Source of the DNA: Aquamicrobium sp.
GTDB lineage: Bacteria; Pseudomonadota; Alphaproteobacteria; Rhizobiales; Rhizobiaceae
Assembly: GCF_023954335.1 (NCBI RefSeq)
Contig: NZ_JAMLIE010000001.1
Span: 248,001-312,000, forward strand
Direction: 5' to 3'
DNA: 64,000 bases
The notes under the pieces were generated by a model. The model saw only the letters and a program-made list of their open reading frames with translations, did no database searches and had not been told where the DNA came from. Shown here piece after piece: positions 45,634 to 52,985 of the stretch (its first letter is position 1; each line of letters begins with the position of its first letter). Both the position numbers and the translations under genes were made by a program.

Positions 45634-46971
45634 TTATTGCGGCGGGGTGCCGTTCTTGCGCAGCACCTCGCCGACGAGATAGAGCGAGCCCGAGATCAGG
45701 ATGCGCCGCGGCGAGCCGGCGCTGTCCCAGCCGTCGCGCAGCAGCATCAGCGCGTTCTCGACCGAAGCGACCGGCTCGGCCGAAAGCCCCGCCTCGGCGG
45801 CGCGCGCCGCCAGCTCGTCGTTGGGAACGCCGGAATCGCTGTCGTTGACCGGCACGGTGAAGATGTGGCGCACCATGCCGGTGAAGTTGCGGAAATAGCC
45901 GGCCTGGTCCTTGGTGTCGATCATCCCGGCGATCATGACGAGCGGCATCGGCCGCCTGTCCTCCTCGTTGGCCAGCGCCTCGGCGACGACCGCGCCGGCG
46001 CCGGGATTGTGCCCGCCGTCGATCCAGATCTCCGCGCCCTTCGGCGCCAGCGCCACCAGCGCGCCCTCGGTCAGCTTCTGCATCCGGCCGGGCCAGTCGA
46101 CCCGCGCCATGGCCCGCTCGGCGTCCTGCTGGCCGATGGGAAAGCCCGCTGCCTTGACCGCGGCGATGGCCGCGGCGGCGTTTGCATATTGATGCCGGCC
46201 CGGCAGGCGCGGCAGCGGCAGGTCGAAGAGCCCGTTCCCGTCCTGGTAGACGAGGCGGCCCCTCTCCTCGAAGGCGAGGAAATCCTGGCCGTAGACGAAG
46301 AGCGGGCAGTCGAGCCGTTCGGCGGTGTCGATCAGCACGTCGCGCGCGGCCTCGTGCTCCTGCGCGCCGATCACCACCGGGCAGCCGGGCTTGACGATGC
46401 CGGCCTTCTCGGCAGCGATCAGCTCCACCCGGTCGCCGAGCCAGGCCTCGTGGTCGAGCGAGATCGGCATGATCAGGCTGACGGCCGGCTTTGCCACGAC
46501 GTTGGTGGCATCGAAGCGGCCGCCGAGGCCGACCTCGACGATGGCCGCGTCGGCCGGGTGCCCGGAGAACAGCACGAACATCGCCGCCGTCAGGATCTCG
46601 AACACGGTGATCGTCTCGCCGCGGTTGGCCTCGGCCACCCGCTCGATGGCCTCGGCCAGCACCGCGTCCTCGGCCAGCCTGCCGCCGCCCTCGGCCGCGA
46701 GGCGGAACCGCTCGCGCCAGTCGACGAGATGCGGCGAGGTGTGGACGTGGCACAGCCGGCCCGAGGCTTCGAGCAGCGCGCGCGAGAAGGCGGCTGCCGA
46801 GCCCTTGCCGTTGGTGCCGGCGATGTGGATCACCGGCGGCATGTGCGAATGCGGGTCGCCCAGCCGGCCGAGCAGGCGCGTCACGCGCTCCAGCGACAGG
46901 TCGTAGCCCTTGGGGTGCAGCGCCATCAGGCGCTCGATGGCGGCGTCGGCCGCCCCTGTGCTGATGCTCAT
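45634..46971 (-). CDS. folC: folylpolyglutamate synthase / dihydrofolate synthase
   Basis: A 445-residue ligase of the Mur ligase superfamily that makes dihydrofolate and adds glutamates to folates. The ATP loop is VIHIAGTNGKGSAAAFSRAL; VGLGGRFDATNVV and IWIDGGHNPGAGAVVAEAL are the other family motifs. It is the last gene of the trpF-trpB-arsC-trpA-accD-folC run, 38 bases after accD, a usual rhizobial arrangement. Confidence 0.95.
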   Translation of the reverse strand: MSISTGAADAAIERLMALHPKGYDLSLERVTRLLGRLGDPHSHMPPVIHIAGTNGKGSAAAFSRALLEASGRLCHVHTSPHLVDWRERFRLAAEGGGRLAEDAVLAEAIERVAEANRGETITVFEILTAAMFVLFSGHPADAAIVEVGLGGRFDATNVVAKPAVSLIMPISLDHEAWLGDRVELIAAEKAGIVKPGCPVVIGAQEHEAARDVLIDTAERLDCPLFVYGQDFLAFEERGRLVYQDGNGLFDLPLPRLPGRHQYANAAAAIAAVKAAGFPIGQQDAERAMARVDWPGRMQKLTEGALVALAPKGAEIWIDGGHNPGAGAVVAEALANEEDRRPMPLVMIAGMIDTKDQAGYFRNFTGMVRHIFTVPVNDSDSGVPNDELAARAAEAGLSAEPVASVENALMLLRDGWDSAGSPRRILISGSLYLVGEVLRKNGTPPQ

Positions 46972-47009
46972 GACCGCCGGTTCCGGTTCGGCTGGAGGAA
47001 GGGTGTGCG

Positions 47010-47930
47010 TCAGGAGACCGGCAGGGTTTCGGTGGCGGTCGTTTCGGGCGCGGGCATCGGGGCGGGCGCGGCCTCGGCCGGCTTCTCGCCGACGAAGATC
47101 TTCAGGAGCCGCGCCACCGTCTCCTTCATCTGAAGGCGCGAGACGACCATGTCGACCATGCCGTGCTCCATCAGGTATTCGGAACGCTGGAAGCCCTCGG
47201 GCAGCTTCTCGCGGATGGTCTGCTCGATGACGCGCGCGCCGGCGAAGCCGATCACCGCGCCGGGCTCGGCGATGTGGACGTCGCCGAGCATGGCGTAGGA
47301 GGCGGTGACGCCGCCGGTCGTCGGGTTGGTCAGGACGACGATATAGGGCAGGCCCGCCTCCTTCAGCCGGTCGACCGCGACCGTGGTGCGGGCGAGCTGC
47401 ATCAGCGACAGGATCCCCTCCTGCATCCGCGCGCCGCCCGAGGCCGAGAACAGCACCAGCGGCCGCCTGAGCATGACCGCGGTCTCGAACCCCTTGATGA
47501 TCGCCTCGCCGGCCGCCATGCCGAGCGAGCCGCCCATGAAGGTGAAGTCCTGCACCACGGCGACGATGGGCAGGCCCTCGATCGTGCCGGTGGCCGAAAG
47601 CACGGCGTCTTCCATGCCGGCCTTGGTCCGGTTTTCCTTCAGCCGGTCGACATAGCGCTTCTCGTCGCGGAACTTCAGCGGGTCGGTCGCGACCTTCGGG
47701 TTCTCGATCGTCTCATAGGCGCCGTCGTCGAAGAAGAACTTCAGCCGCTCCTTGCCCGAGATCTTCATGTGGTGGCCGGAGGACGGGATGACCCACTGGT
47801 TCTCCTCCAGGTCCTTGTGGAACACCATCTCGCCGGTCTCGGGATCCTTGATCCACAGGTTCTCCGGCATCTCGCGACGGCCGAGGATCGAGTTGATCTT
47901 CGGGCGGACATAGTTGGTGATCCAGTTCAT
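47010..47930 (-). CDS. accD: acetyl-CoA carboxylase carboxyltransferase subunit beta
   Basis: A 306-residue subunit that, with AccA, transfers carboxyl from biotin to acetyl-CoA for fatty acid synthesis. The crotonase-fold core is intact (FMGGSLGMAAGEAI, LFSASGGARMQEGILSLMQLA in pieces, NPTTGGVTASYAMLGD). The N-terminal zinc ribbon of the E. coli enzyme lacks its cysteines here: the segment reads LWIKDPETGEMVFHK and VIPSSGHHMKI where C-x-x-C pairs are expected. The C-terminus is a short alanine/proline tail. Confidence 0.95.
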   Translation of the reverse strand: MNWITNYVRPKINSILGRREMPENLWIKDPETGEMVFHKDLEENQWVIPSSGHHMKISGKERLKFFFDDGAYETIENPKVATDPLKFRDEKRYVDRLKENRTKAGMEDAVLSATGTIEGLPIVAVVQDFTFMGGSLGMAAGEAIIKGFETAVMLRRPLVLFSASGGARMQEGILSLMQLARTTVAVDRLKEAGLPYIVVLTNPTTGGVTASYAMLGDVHIAEPGAVIGFAGARVIEQTIREKLPEGFQRSEYLMEHGMVDMVVSRLQMKETVARLLKIFVGEKPAEAAPAPMPAPETTATETLPVS

Positions 47931-47991
47931 CGGCGGTCTCCGCTTCTTCTTGGGTCCGGCTCGGATGGGGCCGACTCAGATGGGGTACGTT

Positions 47992-48831
47992 TCAGGCGTG
48001 GGCAAGGCGCGCGCGCCGCACCCCGTCGGCAAGGCCGCCGACCAGCGTCGCCACCGCCTCGGCCGGGTCGGCCGTCAGCCCGCCCCTGGCGTCTATCACG
48101 CTGGCGACCGCGTTGACGATGGCCGTGCCGACGACGACGCCGTCGGCCGAGGCGCCGATCGCCTGCGCCTGGCTCGCGGTCTTGACGCCGAAGCCGACGC
48201 AGACGGGCAAATCCGTATGCGCCTTGATGCGCCCGACCGCCTCGCCGACCTTCGAGGTGTCGGGCAGGGCCGAGCCGGTGATGCCGGTCATCGACACGTA
48301 ATAGACGAAGCCGGAGGTGTTCCGGAGCACGCTCGGCAGGCGCTTGTCGTCGGTGGTCGGCGTGGCGAGGCGGATGAAGTTGATGCCCGCTGCAAGCGCC
48401 GGCACGCACAATTCGTCGTCCATCTCCGGCGGCAGGTCGACGACGATCAGCCCGTCGATGCCGGACGCCTTCGCTTCCTTCAGGAAACGGTCGACGCCGT
48501 AGATGTAGATCGGGTTGTAGTAGCCCATCATCACGATGGGGGTCTCGTCGTCTTGCCTGCGGAACTCGGCCGCCATCTGGAGCGTGCGCGCCAGCGTCTG
48601 GCCGCCCTTCAGCGCGCGCAGGCCCGCGGCCTGGATCGCCGGGCCGTCGGCCATCGGGTCGGAGAACGGCATGCCGAGCTCGATCACGTCCGCCCCCGCG
48701 CCGGGCAGGCCCTTGAGGATGGCGAGCGAGGCGGCGTAGTCCGGGTCGCCCGCCATCATGTAGGTGACGAGCGCCGGCCGGCCTTCCTCTTTCAGCTTGG
48801 CGAAGCGGCGGTCGATGCGGGTTTCGGTCAT
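47992..48831 (-). CDS. trpA: tryptophan synthase alpha chain
   Basis: A 279-residue TIM barrel that cleaves indole-3-glycerol phosphate to indole and glyceraldehyde 3-phosphate. The catalytic Glu is in VIELGMPFSDPMADGPAIQ and the Asp within PFSDPMADGP; VDLPPE and GFGVKTASQ bind phosphate. ATG overlaps the upstream ArsC-like gene as ATGA (48828-48831), which places a non-trp gene inside the trp block. Confidence 0.96.
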   Translation of the reverse strand: MTETRIDRRFAKLKEEGRPALVTYMMAGDPDYAASLAILKGLPGAGADVIELGMPFSDPMADGPAIQAAGLRALKGGQTLARTLQMAAEFRRQDDETPIVMMGYYNPIYIYGVDRFLKEAKASGIDGLIVVDLPPEMDDELCVPALAAGINFIRLATPTTDDKRLPSVLRNTSGFVYYVSMTGITGSALPDTSKVGEAVGRIKAHTDLPVCVGFGVKTASQAQAIGASADGVVVGTAIVNAVASVIDARGGLTADPAEAVATLVGGLADGVRRARLAHA

Positions 48832-49205
48832 TTACCGTCTTCCTTGACATGGGTTTGCAGCAGCAGCCTCGCCACCGTTTCCGATGGCCGGCACAGGGCC
48901 GTGCCGAGACCGGTCGAGACGATCGGCCGGTTCATCAGGATGGGATGGCGCACGACCGCGTCGATCAGCGCCTCGTCGGTGAGCGCCGGGTCGCCGAGGC
49001 CGAGTTCGTCATAGGGCGTGCCGTTGCGGCGCAGCAGCGCGCGCACCGGCTGCCCGGTCGCGGCGAACAGCGCCTTCAAGTCGTCGCGCGGCAGGGGGTC
49101 GTCAAGATAGCGGACGATTTCCGGCTCGATGCCGGCGGCGCGGATCATCGCCAGCACGTTGCGCGACGTGCCGCATTGGGGGTTGTGGTAGATCGTGACC
49201 TCCAC
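48828..49205 (-). CDS. ArsC family arsenate reductase-like protein
   Basis: A 125-residue glutaredoxin-coupled ArsC-type protein. Cys11 in YHNPQCGTSRNVL is the catalytic cysteine, and the arginines in DDPLPRDDLKAL and HPILMNRPIV match the arsenate-binding positions. The sequence fits plasmid-type ArsC better than Spx/YffB. It is locked between trpB (three bases) and trpA (ATGA overlap) with no arsB, acr3 or arsR nearby, so arsenate resistance as its present role is uncertain. Confidence 0.85.
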   Translation of the reverse strand: MEVTIYHNPQCGTSRNVLAMIRAAGIEPEIVRYLDDPLPRDDLKALFAATGQPVRALLRRNGTPYDELGLGDPALTDEALIDAVVRHPILMNRPIVSTGLGTALCRPSETVARLLLQTHVKEDGK

Positions 49206-49208
49206 CGG

Positions 49209-50429
49209 TCAGATCTCCATGTCCATCATCTTCGCCACGGTGTGGACGTCCTTGTCGCCGCGCCCCGAGAGGTTGACGATCATCACCTTGTCCTTGCCGA
49301 GCGTCGGCGCGCGCTTGACGGCCTCGGCGATGGCGTGGGCGGATTCGAGCGCCGGGATGATGCCTTCCACCCGCGTCGTCAGCTTGAAGGCGTCGAGCGC
49401 CTCGTCGTCGAGGATCGGCACGTATTCGACCCGGCCCGAATCCTTCAGCCACGAATGCTCAGGCCCGACGCCGGGATAGTCGAGCCCGGCCGAGACCGAA
49501 TGGCCGTCGAGAATCTGGCCGTCCTCGTTCTGGAGCAGATAGGTGCGGTTGCCGTGCAGCACGCCCGGCCGGCCGGCATTCATCGAGGCGCAGTGTTCTG
49601 TGCCTTGCAGGCCGCGCCCGCCGGCCTCGACGCCGACGATCTGCACGCCGGAATCGTCGAGGAAGGGATGGAACAGTCCGATGGCGTTGGAGCCGCCGCC
49701 GACCGCGGCGACGACGACGTCGGGCAGGCGCCCTTCCTGCTCCACGATCTGGGCGCGCGCCTCGCGGCCGATCACCGCCTGAAGCTCGCGCACCATTTCC
49801 GGATAGGGGTGCGGGCCGGCGGCGGTGCCGATCAGGTAGTAGGTGTCGGCGACGTTCGTCACCCAGTCGCGCAGGGCCTCGTTCATCGCGTCCTTGAGCG
49901 TGCCGTGGCCGGACGAGACGGGCCGCACCTCGGCGCCGAGCAGCTTCATGCGGAAGACGTTCGGCTTCTGCCGCTCGACGTCGGTCGCGCCCATATAGAC
50001 GACGCAGTCGAGGCCGAAGCGCGCCGCGACCGTCGCCGTGGCGACGCCGTGCTGGCCCGCGCCCGTCTCGGCGATGATGCGCTTGCGGCCCATGCGCCGC
50101 GCCAGAAGAATCTGGCCGAGGCAGTTGTTGATCTTGTGCGAGCCGGTGTGGTTCAGGTCCTCGCGCTTGAGATAGATCTTGGCGCCGCCGAGATGGCGCG
50201 TCAGCCCCTCGGCGAAATAGAGCTTCGACGGCCGGCCGGCATAGTGGGTCGACAGCGCCTGCAATTCGCCCTGGAAGGCCGGATCATCCTTCGCCGCCTT
50301 CCATTCGGCTTCCAGCTCGAGGATCAGCGGCATCAGCGTCTCGGCGACGAAGCGGCCGCCGAACAGGCCGAACATGCCGTCCTCGTCTGGACCGGCGCGG
50401 AAGGAGTTCGGCTGGACGGGTGAGTTCAC
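49209..50429 (-). CDS. trpB: tryptophan synthase beta chain
   Basis: A 406-residue PLP enzyme that condenses indole and serine. The PLP lysine is in LNHTGSHKINNCLGQ, and GGGSNAIGLFHPF binds the cofactor phosphate. FGLFGGRFVAETLMPL is the family N-terminus. The start is GTG at 50429 with GAGGAG about ten bases ahead. Confidence 0.97.
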   Translation of the reverse strand: MNSPVQPNSFRAGPDEDGMFGLFGGRFVAETLMPLILELEAEWKAAKDDPAFQGELQALSTHYAGRPSKLYFAEGLTRHLGGAKIYLKREDLNHTGSHKINNCLGQILLARRMGRKRIIAETGAGQHGVATATVAARFGLDCVVYMGATDVERQKPNVFRMKLLGAEVRPVSSGHGTLKDAMNEALRDWVTNVADTYYLIGTAAGPHPYPEMVRELQAVIGREARAQIVEQEGRLPDVVVAAVGGGSNAIGLFHPFLDDSGVQIVGVEAGGRGLQGTEHCASMNAGRPGVLHGNRTYLLQNEDGQILDGHSVSAGLDYPGVGPEHSWLKDSGRVEYVPILDDEALDAFKLTTRVEGIIPALESAHAIAEAVKRAPTLGKDKVMIVNLSGRGDKDVHTVAKMMDMEI

Positions 50430-50460
50430 GGGTCTTGCTCCTCGGCGATGGAAGGGACGG

Positions 50461-51120
50461 TCAGGCGGCCTCGCCGGCGCGCGCGGCCCTTACGGCATTC
50501 AGGAAGTCTGCGATCAGCCCCGTGTCCTTGACGCCCGGCGCGCTTTCCACGCCCGAGGAGACATCGAGGCCGGGCGGATGGGCAAGGCGCAGCGCGTCGC
50601 CGACATTGGCGGCGTCCAGCCCTCCCGAAAGCATGTAATCGACGCCGGGGTCAAGTGTCGCCAGGAGCCGCCAGTCGAAGGCGACGCCGTTGCCGCCCGG
50701 CAGCACCGCGTCCTTCGGCGGCTTCGCGTCGAACAGGAAGCGGTCGGCGACGCCGAGGAACGGCGCGATGCCGGCAAGGTCGGCCGCCTCCGAGATCGCC
50801 AGCGCCTTCATCACCGGCAGGCGATAGCGCGCCCTGACCTCGGCCACGCGCGCCGGCGTCTCCTGACCGTGAAGCTGGAGCATGTCGGGCCGCATCGCCG
50901 CGACGATTCCATCGAGGAAGGCGTCGTCGGCATCGACCGCCACGGCCACCGCCTTCGCCCTGCCCCGCGCCGCCTCGCGCAGCCGTCCCGCCTCCTCCGG
51001 CGCGATGGTGCGCGGGCTCTTCGCGAAGAAGATGAAGCCGACATGGCTCGCGCCGCCGGCAAGGGCGGCGTCGATGGCGTCGGCCGTCTTCAGGCCGCAT
51101 ATCTTGACGTCGGGGCGCAT
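50461..51120 (-). CDS. trpF: phosphoribosylanthranilate isomerase
   Basis: A 219-residue TIM barrel of tryptophan synthesis. The catalytic Cys is in VKICGLKTADAIDAAL, the Asp in FLFDAKPPKDAVLPGGNG, and LSGGLDAANV and VSSGVESAPGVKD bind phosphate. The start MRPDVKICGL is used though the frame is open upstream. It heads the minus-strand trp block and is divergent from the deacetylase gene across 118 bases. Confidence 0.95.
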   Translation of the reverse strand: MRPDVKICGLKTADAIDAALAGGASHVGFIFFAKSPRTIAPEEAGRLREAARGRAKAVAVAVDADDAFLDGIVAAMRPDMLQLHGQETPARVAEVRARYRLPVMKALAISEAADLAGIAPFLGVADRFLFDAKPPKDAVLPGGNGVAFDWRLLATLDPGVDYMLSGGLDAANVGDALRLAHPPGLDVSSGVESAPGVKDTGLIADFLNAVRAARAGEAA

Positions 51121-51238
51121 GGCGGCCAAGTGCCACGAAAAGGCGGCAGAGTCGAGGCTTGGGTCGAGGCCTGGCGTCGAGGCTTGCGCGGCGTGGGCGA
51201 TGACGCTAGCCCAGGAAGATCGAACCGCCGGAGCGACC

Positions 51239-52270
51239 ATGAAGACGATCTTCTCGCCACGCCATGCCGGCCATGCCGGCAATGTCGAACTGGACGCCAA
51301 CGCCATCGTGCCGGCCTACGAGAAGCCGGCGCGGGCCGAGATCGTGCGGGCGCGCGTCGAGGCGGTCGGTCTCGGCCCGGTGCTGGGGCCGGCCGCGCAC
51401 GACCTTGCCACGGCGCGCAAGGTGCACAAGCCGGCCTATCTCGACTTCCTGCCCACCGTTTATTCCGAATGGGAGAAGGCGGGCCGGAGCGGCACGGCGA
51501 TGCCCTATGTCTGGCCGACGCGCGGCCTGCGCGGCGATGTCGAGCCGCGGAGCATCGAGGCCAGGCTCGGCTTCTATTCGTTCGACTGCGGCGCGACCTT
51601 CGTTGGCGGAACCTGGGACGCGATCAAATCCTCGCACGACGTGGCGCTGACGGCGGCCGGCCTGGTCGCCGCAGGCGAGCGCGCGGCGTTCGCGCTCTGC
51701 CGCCCGCCCGGCCACCACGCCGGCTCGGCCTTCATGGGCGGCTATTGCTACATCAACAACGCGGCCGTCGCCGCCGAGTGGCTGCGCGACAACGGCGCGG
51801 CGCGCGTGTCGATCCTCGACGTCGACTATCACCACGGCAACGGCACGCAGGAGATCTTCTACGCCCGCGCCGACGTGCAGGTCGTCAACCTGCATGCCGA
51901 CCCGCTCGCCGAGTATCCCTATTTCCTCGGCCACGCCGACGAGCGCGGCGCGGGCGCGGGCGACGGCTTCAACCACAACCTGCCGCTTCCCCTCGGCACG
52001 GCGTGGGCCGGATGGAGCGCGGCGCTCGACACGGCCTGCGGCCTGATCGCCGCCCATCGCCCGGACGCGCTTGTCGTCTCGCTCGGGGTCGACACCTTCG
52101 AGCGCGACCCGATCAGCCGGTTCCGGCTGACGAGCGCCGACTACCCGAAGATCGGCCGCCGCATCGGCCGGCTCGCCTTGCCGACGCTGTTCGTCATGGA
52201 GGGCGGCTACGCGGTGGAGGAGATCGGCGTCAACGCCGTCGGCGTGCTGACCGGCTTCGAGGAAGGCTGA
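51239..52270 (+). CDS. histone deacetylase family protein, acetylpolyamine amidohydrolase type
   Basis: A 343-residue zinc hydrolase. The catalytic histidine pair is in CRPPGHHAGSAFMGGYCY, zinc ligands are in ILDVDYHHGNGTQEIFY (D-x-H) and LGVDTFERDPISRF (D). The insert and the EPRS-type loop match bacterial acetylpolyamine amidohydrolases (AphA), which deacetylate acetylated putrescine, cadaverine or spermidine. Substrate choice within the family cannot be read from sequence. A small hairpin (CAATTCC/GAAATTG, 52274-52289) follows its stop. Confidence 0.88.
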   Translation: MKTIFSPRHAGHAGNVELDANAIVPAYEKPARAEIVRARVEAVGLGPVLGPAAHDLATARKVHKPAYLDFLPTVYSEWEKAGRSGTAMPYVWPTRGLRGDVEPRSIEARLGFYSFDCGATFVGGTWDAIKSSHDVALTAAGLVAAGERAAFALCRPPGHHAGSAFMGGYCYINNAAVAAEWLRDNGAARVSILDVDYHHGNGTQEIFYARADVQVVNLHADPLAEYPYFLGHADERGAGAGDGFNHNLPLPLGTAWAGWSAALDTACGLIAAHRPDALVVSLGVDTFERDPISRFRLTSADYPKIGRRIGRLALPTLFVMEGGYAVEEIGVNAVGVLTGFEEG

Positions 52271-52619
52271 GCAATTCCGGGAAATTGTGTGGCATCGCCG
52301 CAACGCTGAACGCGTCGCGTGCGCGCGCCACCATGAATCCCCCAAATCTCCGCAATCGCGTCATGATTCGCCGGCAAGTCGCGGAGAACATTAACATCCC
52401 GTTCACGGCTTATTCACCGATGATCGCTAGGATGACCGCAATCGGAAGGGACATCCGACGGGACAGGGTTCAAGGCAATGACGATCGTGGCGCGCTTTAT
52501 TGGTATCGCAGTTGCGGTGCGCGAATTTCTGGCACCGACCTATCGGCCGGAACGGCATTACATGCGGGGCCCCGGCCCGGCCTGCGCCCGTACGCGCTCC
52601 ACCGTCGGCGCGCGTTGAG
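52271..52619. other. gene-poor gap between the deacetylase and TRAP genes
   Basis: 349 bases separate the deacetylase stop from the 3' end of the DUF1850 gene. They contain GAGCAATTCC at 52270-52279, which matches the start of the RIME-like element but lacks the rest of it, and one short open frame at 52478-52618. No convincing terminator with a T run or promoter is seen. Confidence 0.5.
52478..52618 (+). CDS. possible 46-residue small protein
   Basis: ATG to TGA encodes a short hydrophobic start (MTIVARFIGIAVAVREFL) followed by APTYRPERHYMRGPGPACAR and a basic tail. ACAGGGTT upstream gives a weak ribosome-binding site. It could be a small membrane-associated protein, or chance: no family is recognised and the frame is short. 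It ends two bases before the end of the convergent DUF1850 gene. Confidence 0.3.
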   Translation: MTIVARFIGIAVAVREFLAPTYRPERHYMRGPGPACARTRSTVGAR

Positions 52620-52985
52620 CTATTCCTTTTCGCACGCTTCGACGACCACGGTTTCGCCGGCCGCCGCGCCGAGCGTGAGGCAGGCGCCGTCGGCGCAGAG
52701 CGTCCAGCCGGAAACGGTCGCGCCCGAGGCGGCGAGCACGAGCCGCGGCACCGGCGCGATCGTCGGCGCATAGACCCACCAGCCATCTTCCAGCACCGCG
52801 CCGTCGGGCGGGTCGATCCCCGCGCCCGACCCCTTGATCCGCGCCTCGACGAGCTCGAGGCCGGCCGGGGTGGCACGCCATTCCTCGCGCCATTCCGTCT
52901 TCTCGACCGAATGGGTCCAGGAAAGCGTGAAGGCGGCGGCGGCCAGCGTCGCCGCCTTGCCGCCGGCAAGGATGCACAGGCTCAC
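52620..52985 (-). CDS. DUF1850 family protein of a TAXI-TRAP operon
   Basis: A 121-residue protein. An N-terminal hydrophobic segment (LCILAGGKAATLAAAAF) may be a signal anchor. The DUF1850 pattern FTLSWTHSVEKTEWREEW, then RIKGSGAGIDPPDGAVLEDGWWVY in parts, is clear. Genes of this family accompany TAXI-type TRAP transporters; their role is unknown. The start is GTG at 52985, overlapping the permease stop as GTGA, which supports the choice. Confidence 0.88.
   Translation of the reverse strand: MSLCILAGGKAATLAAAAFTLSWTHSVEKTEWREEWRATPAGLELVEARIKGSGAGIDPPDGAVLEDGWWVYAPTIAPVPRLVLAASGATVSGWTLCADGACLTLGAAAGETVVVEACEKE

Noticed and set aside
52270..52290. Second copy of the RIME-like element
   Set aside because: Only the first ten bases (GAGCAATTCC) match; the second arm and second palindrome are absent.
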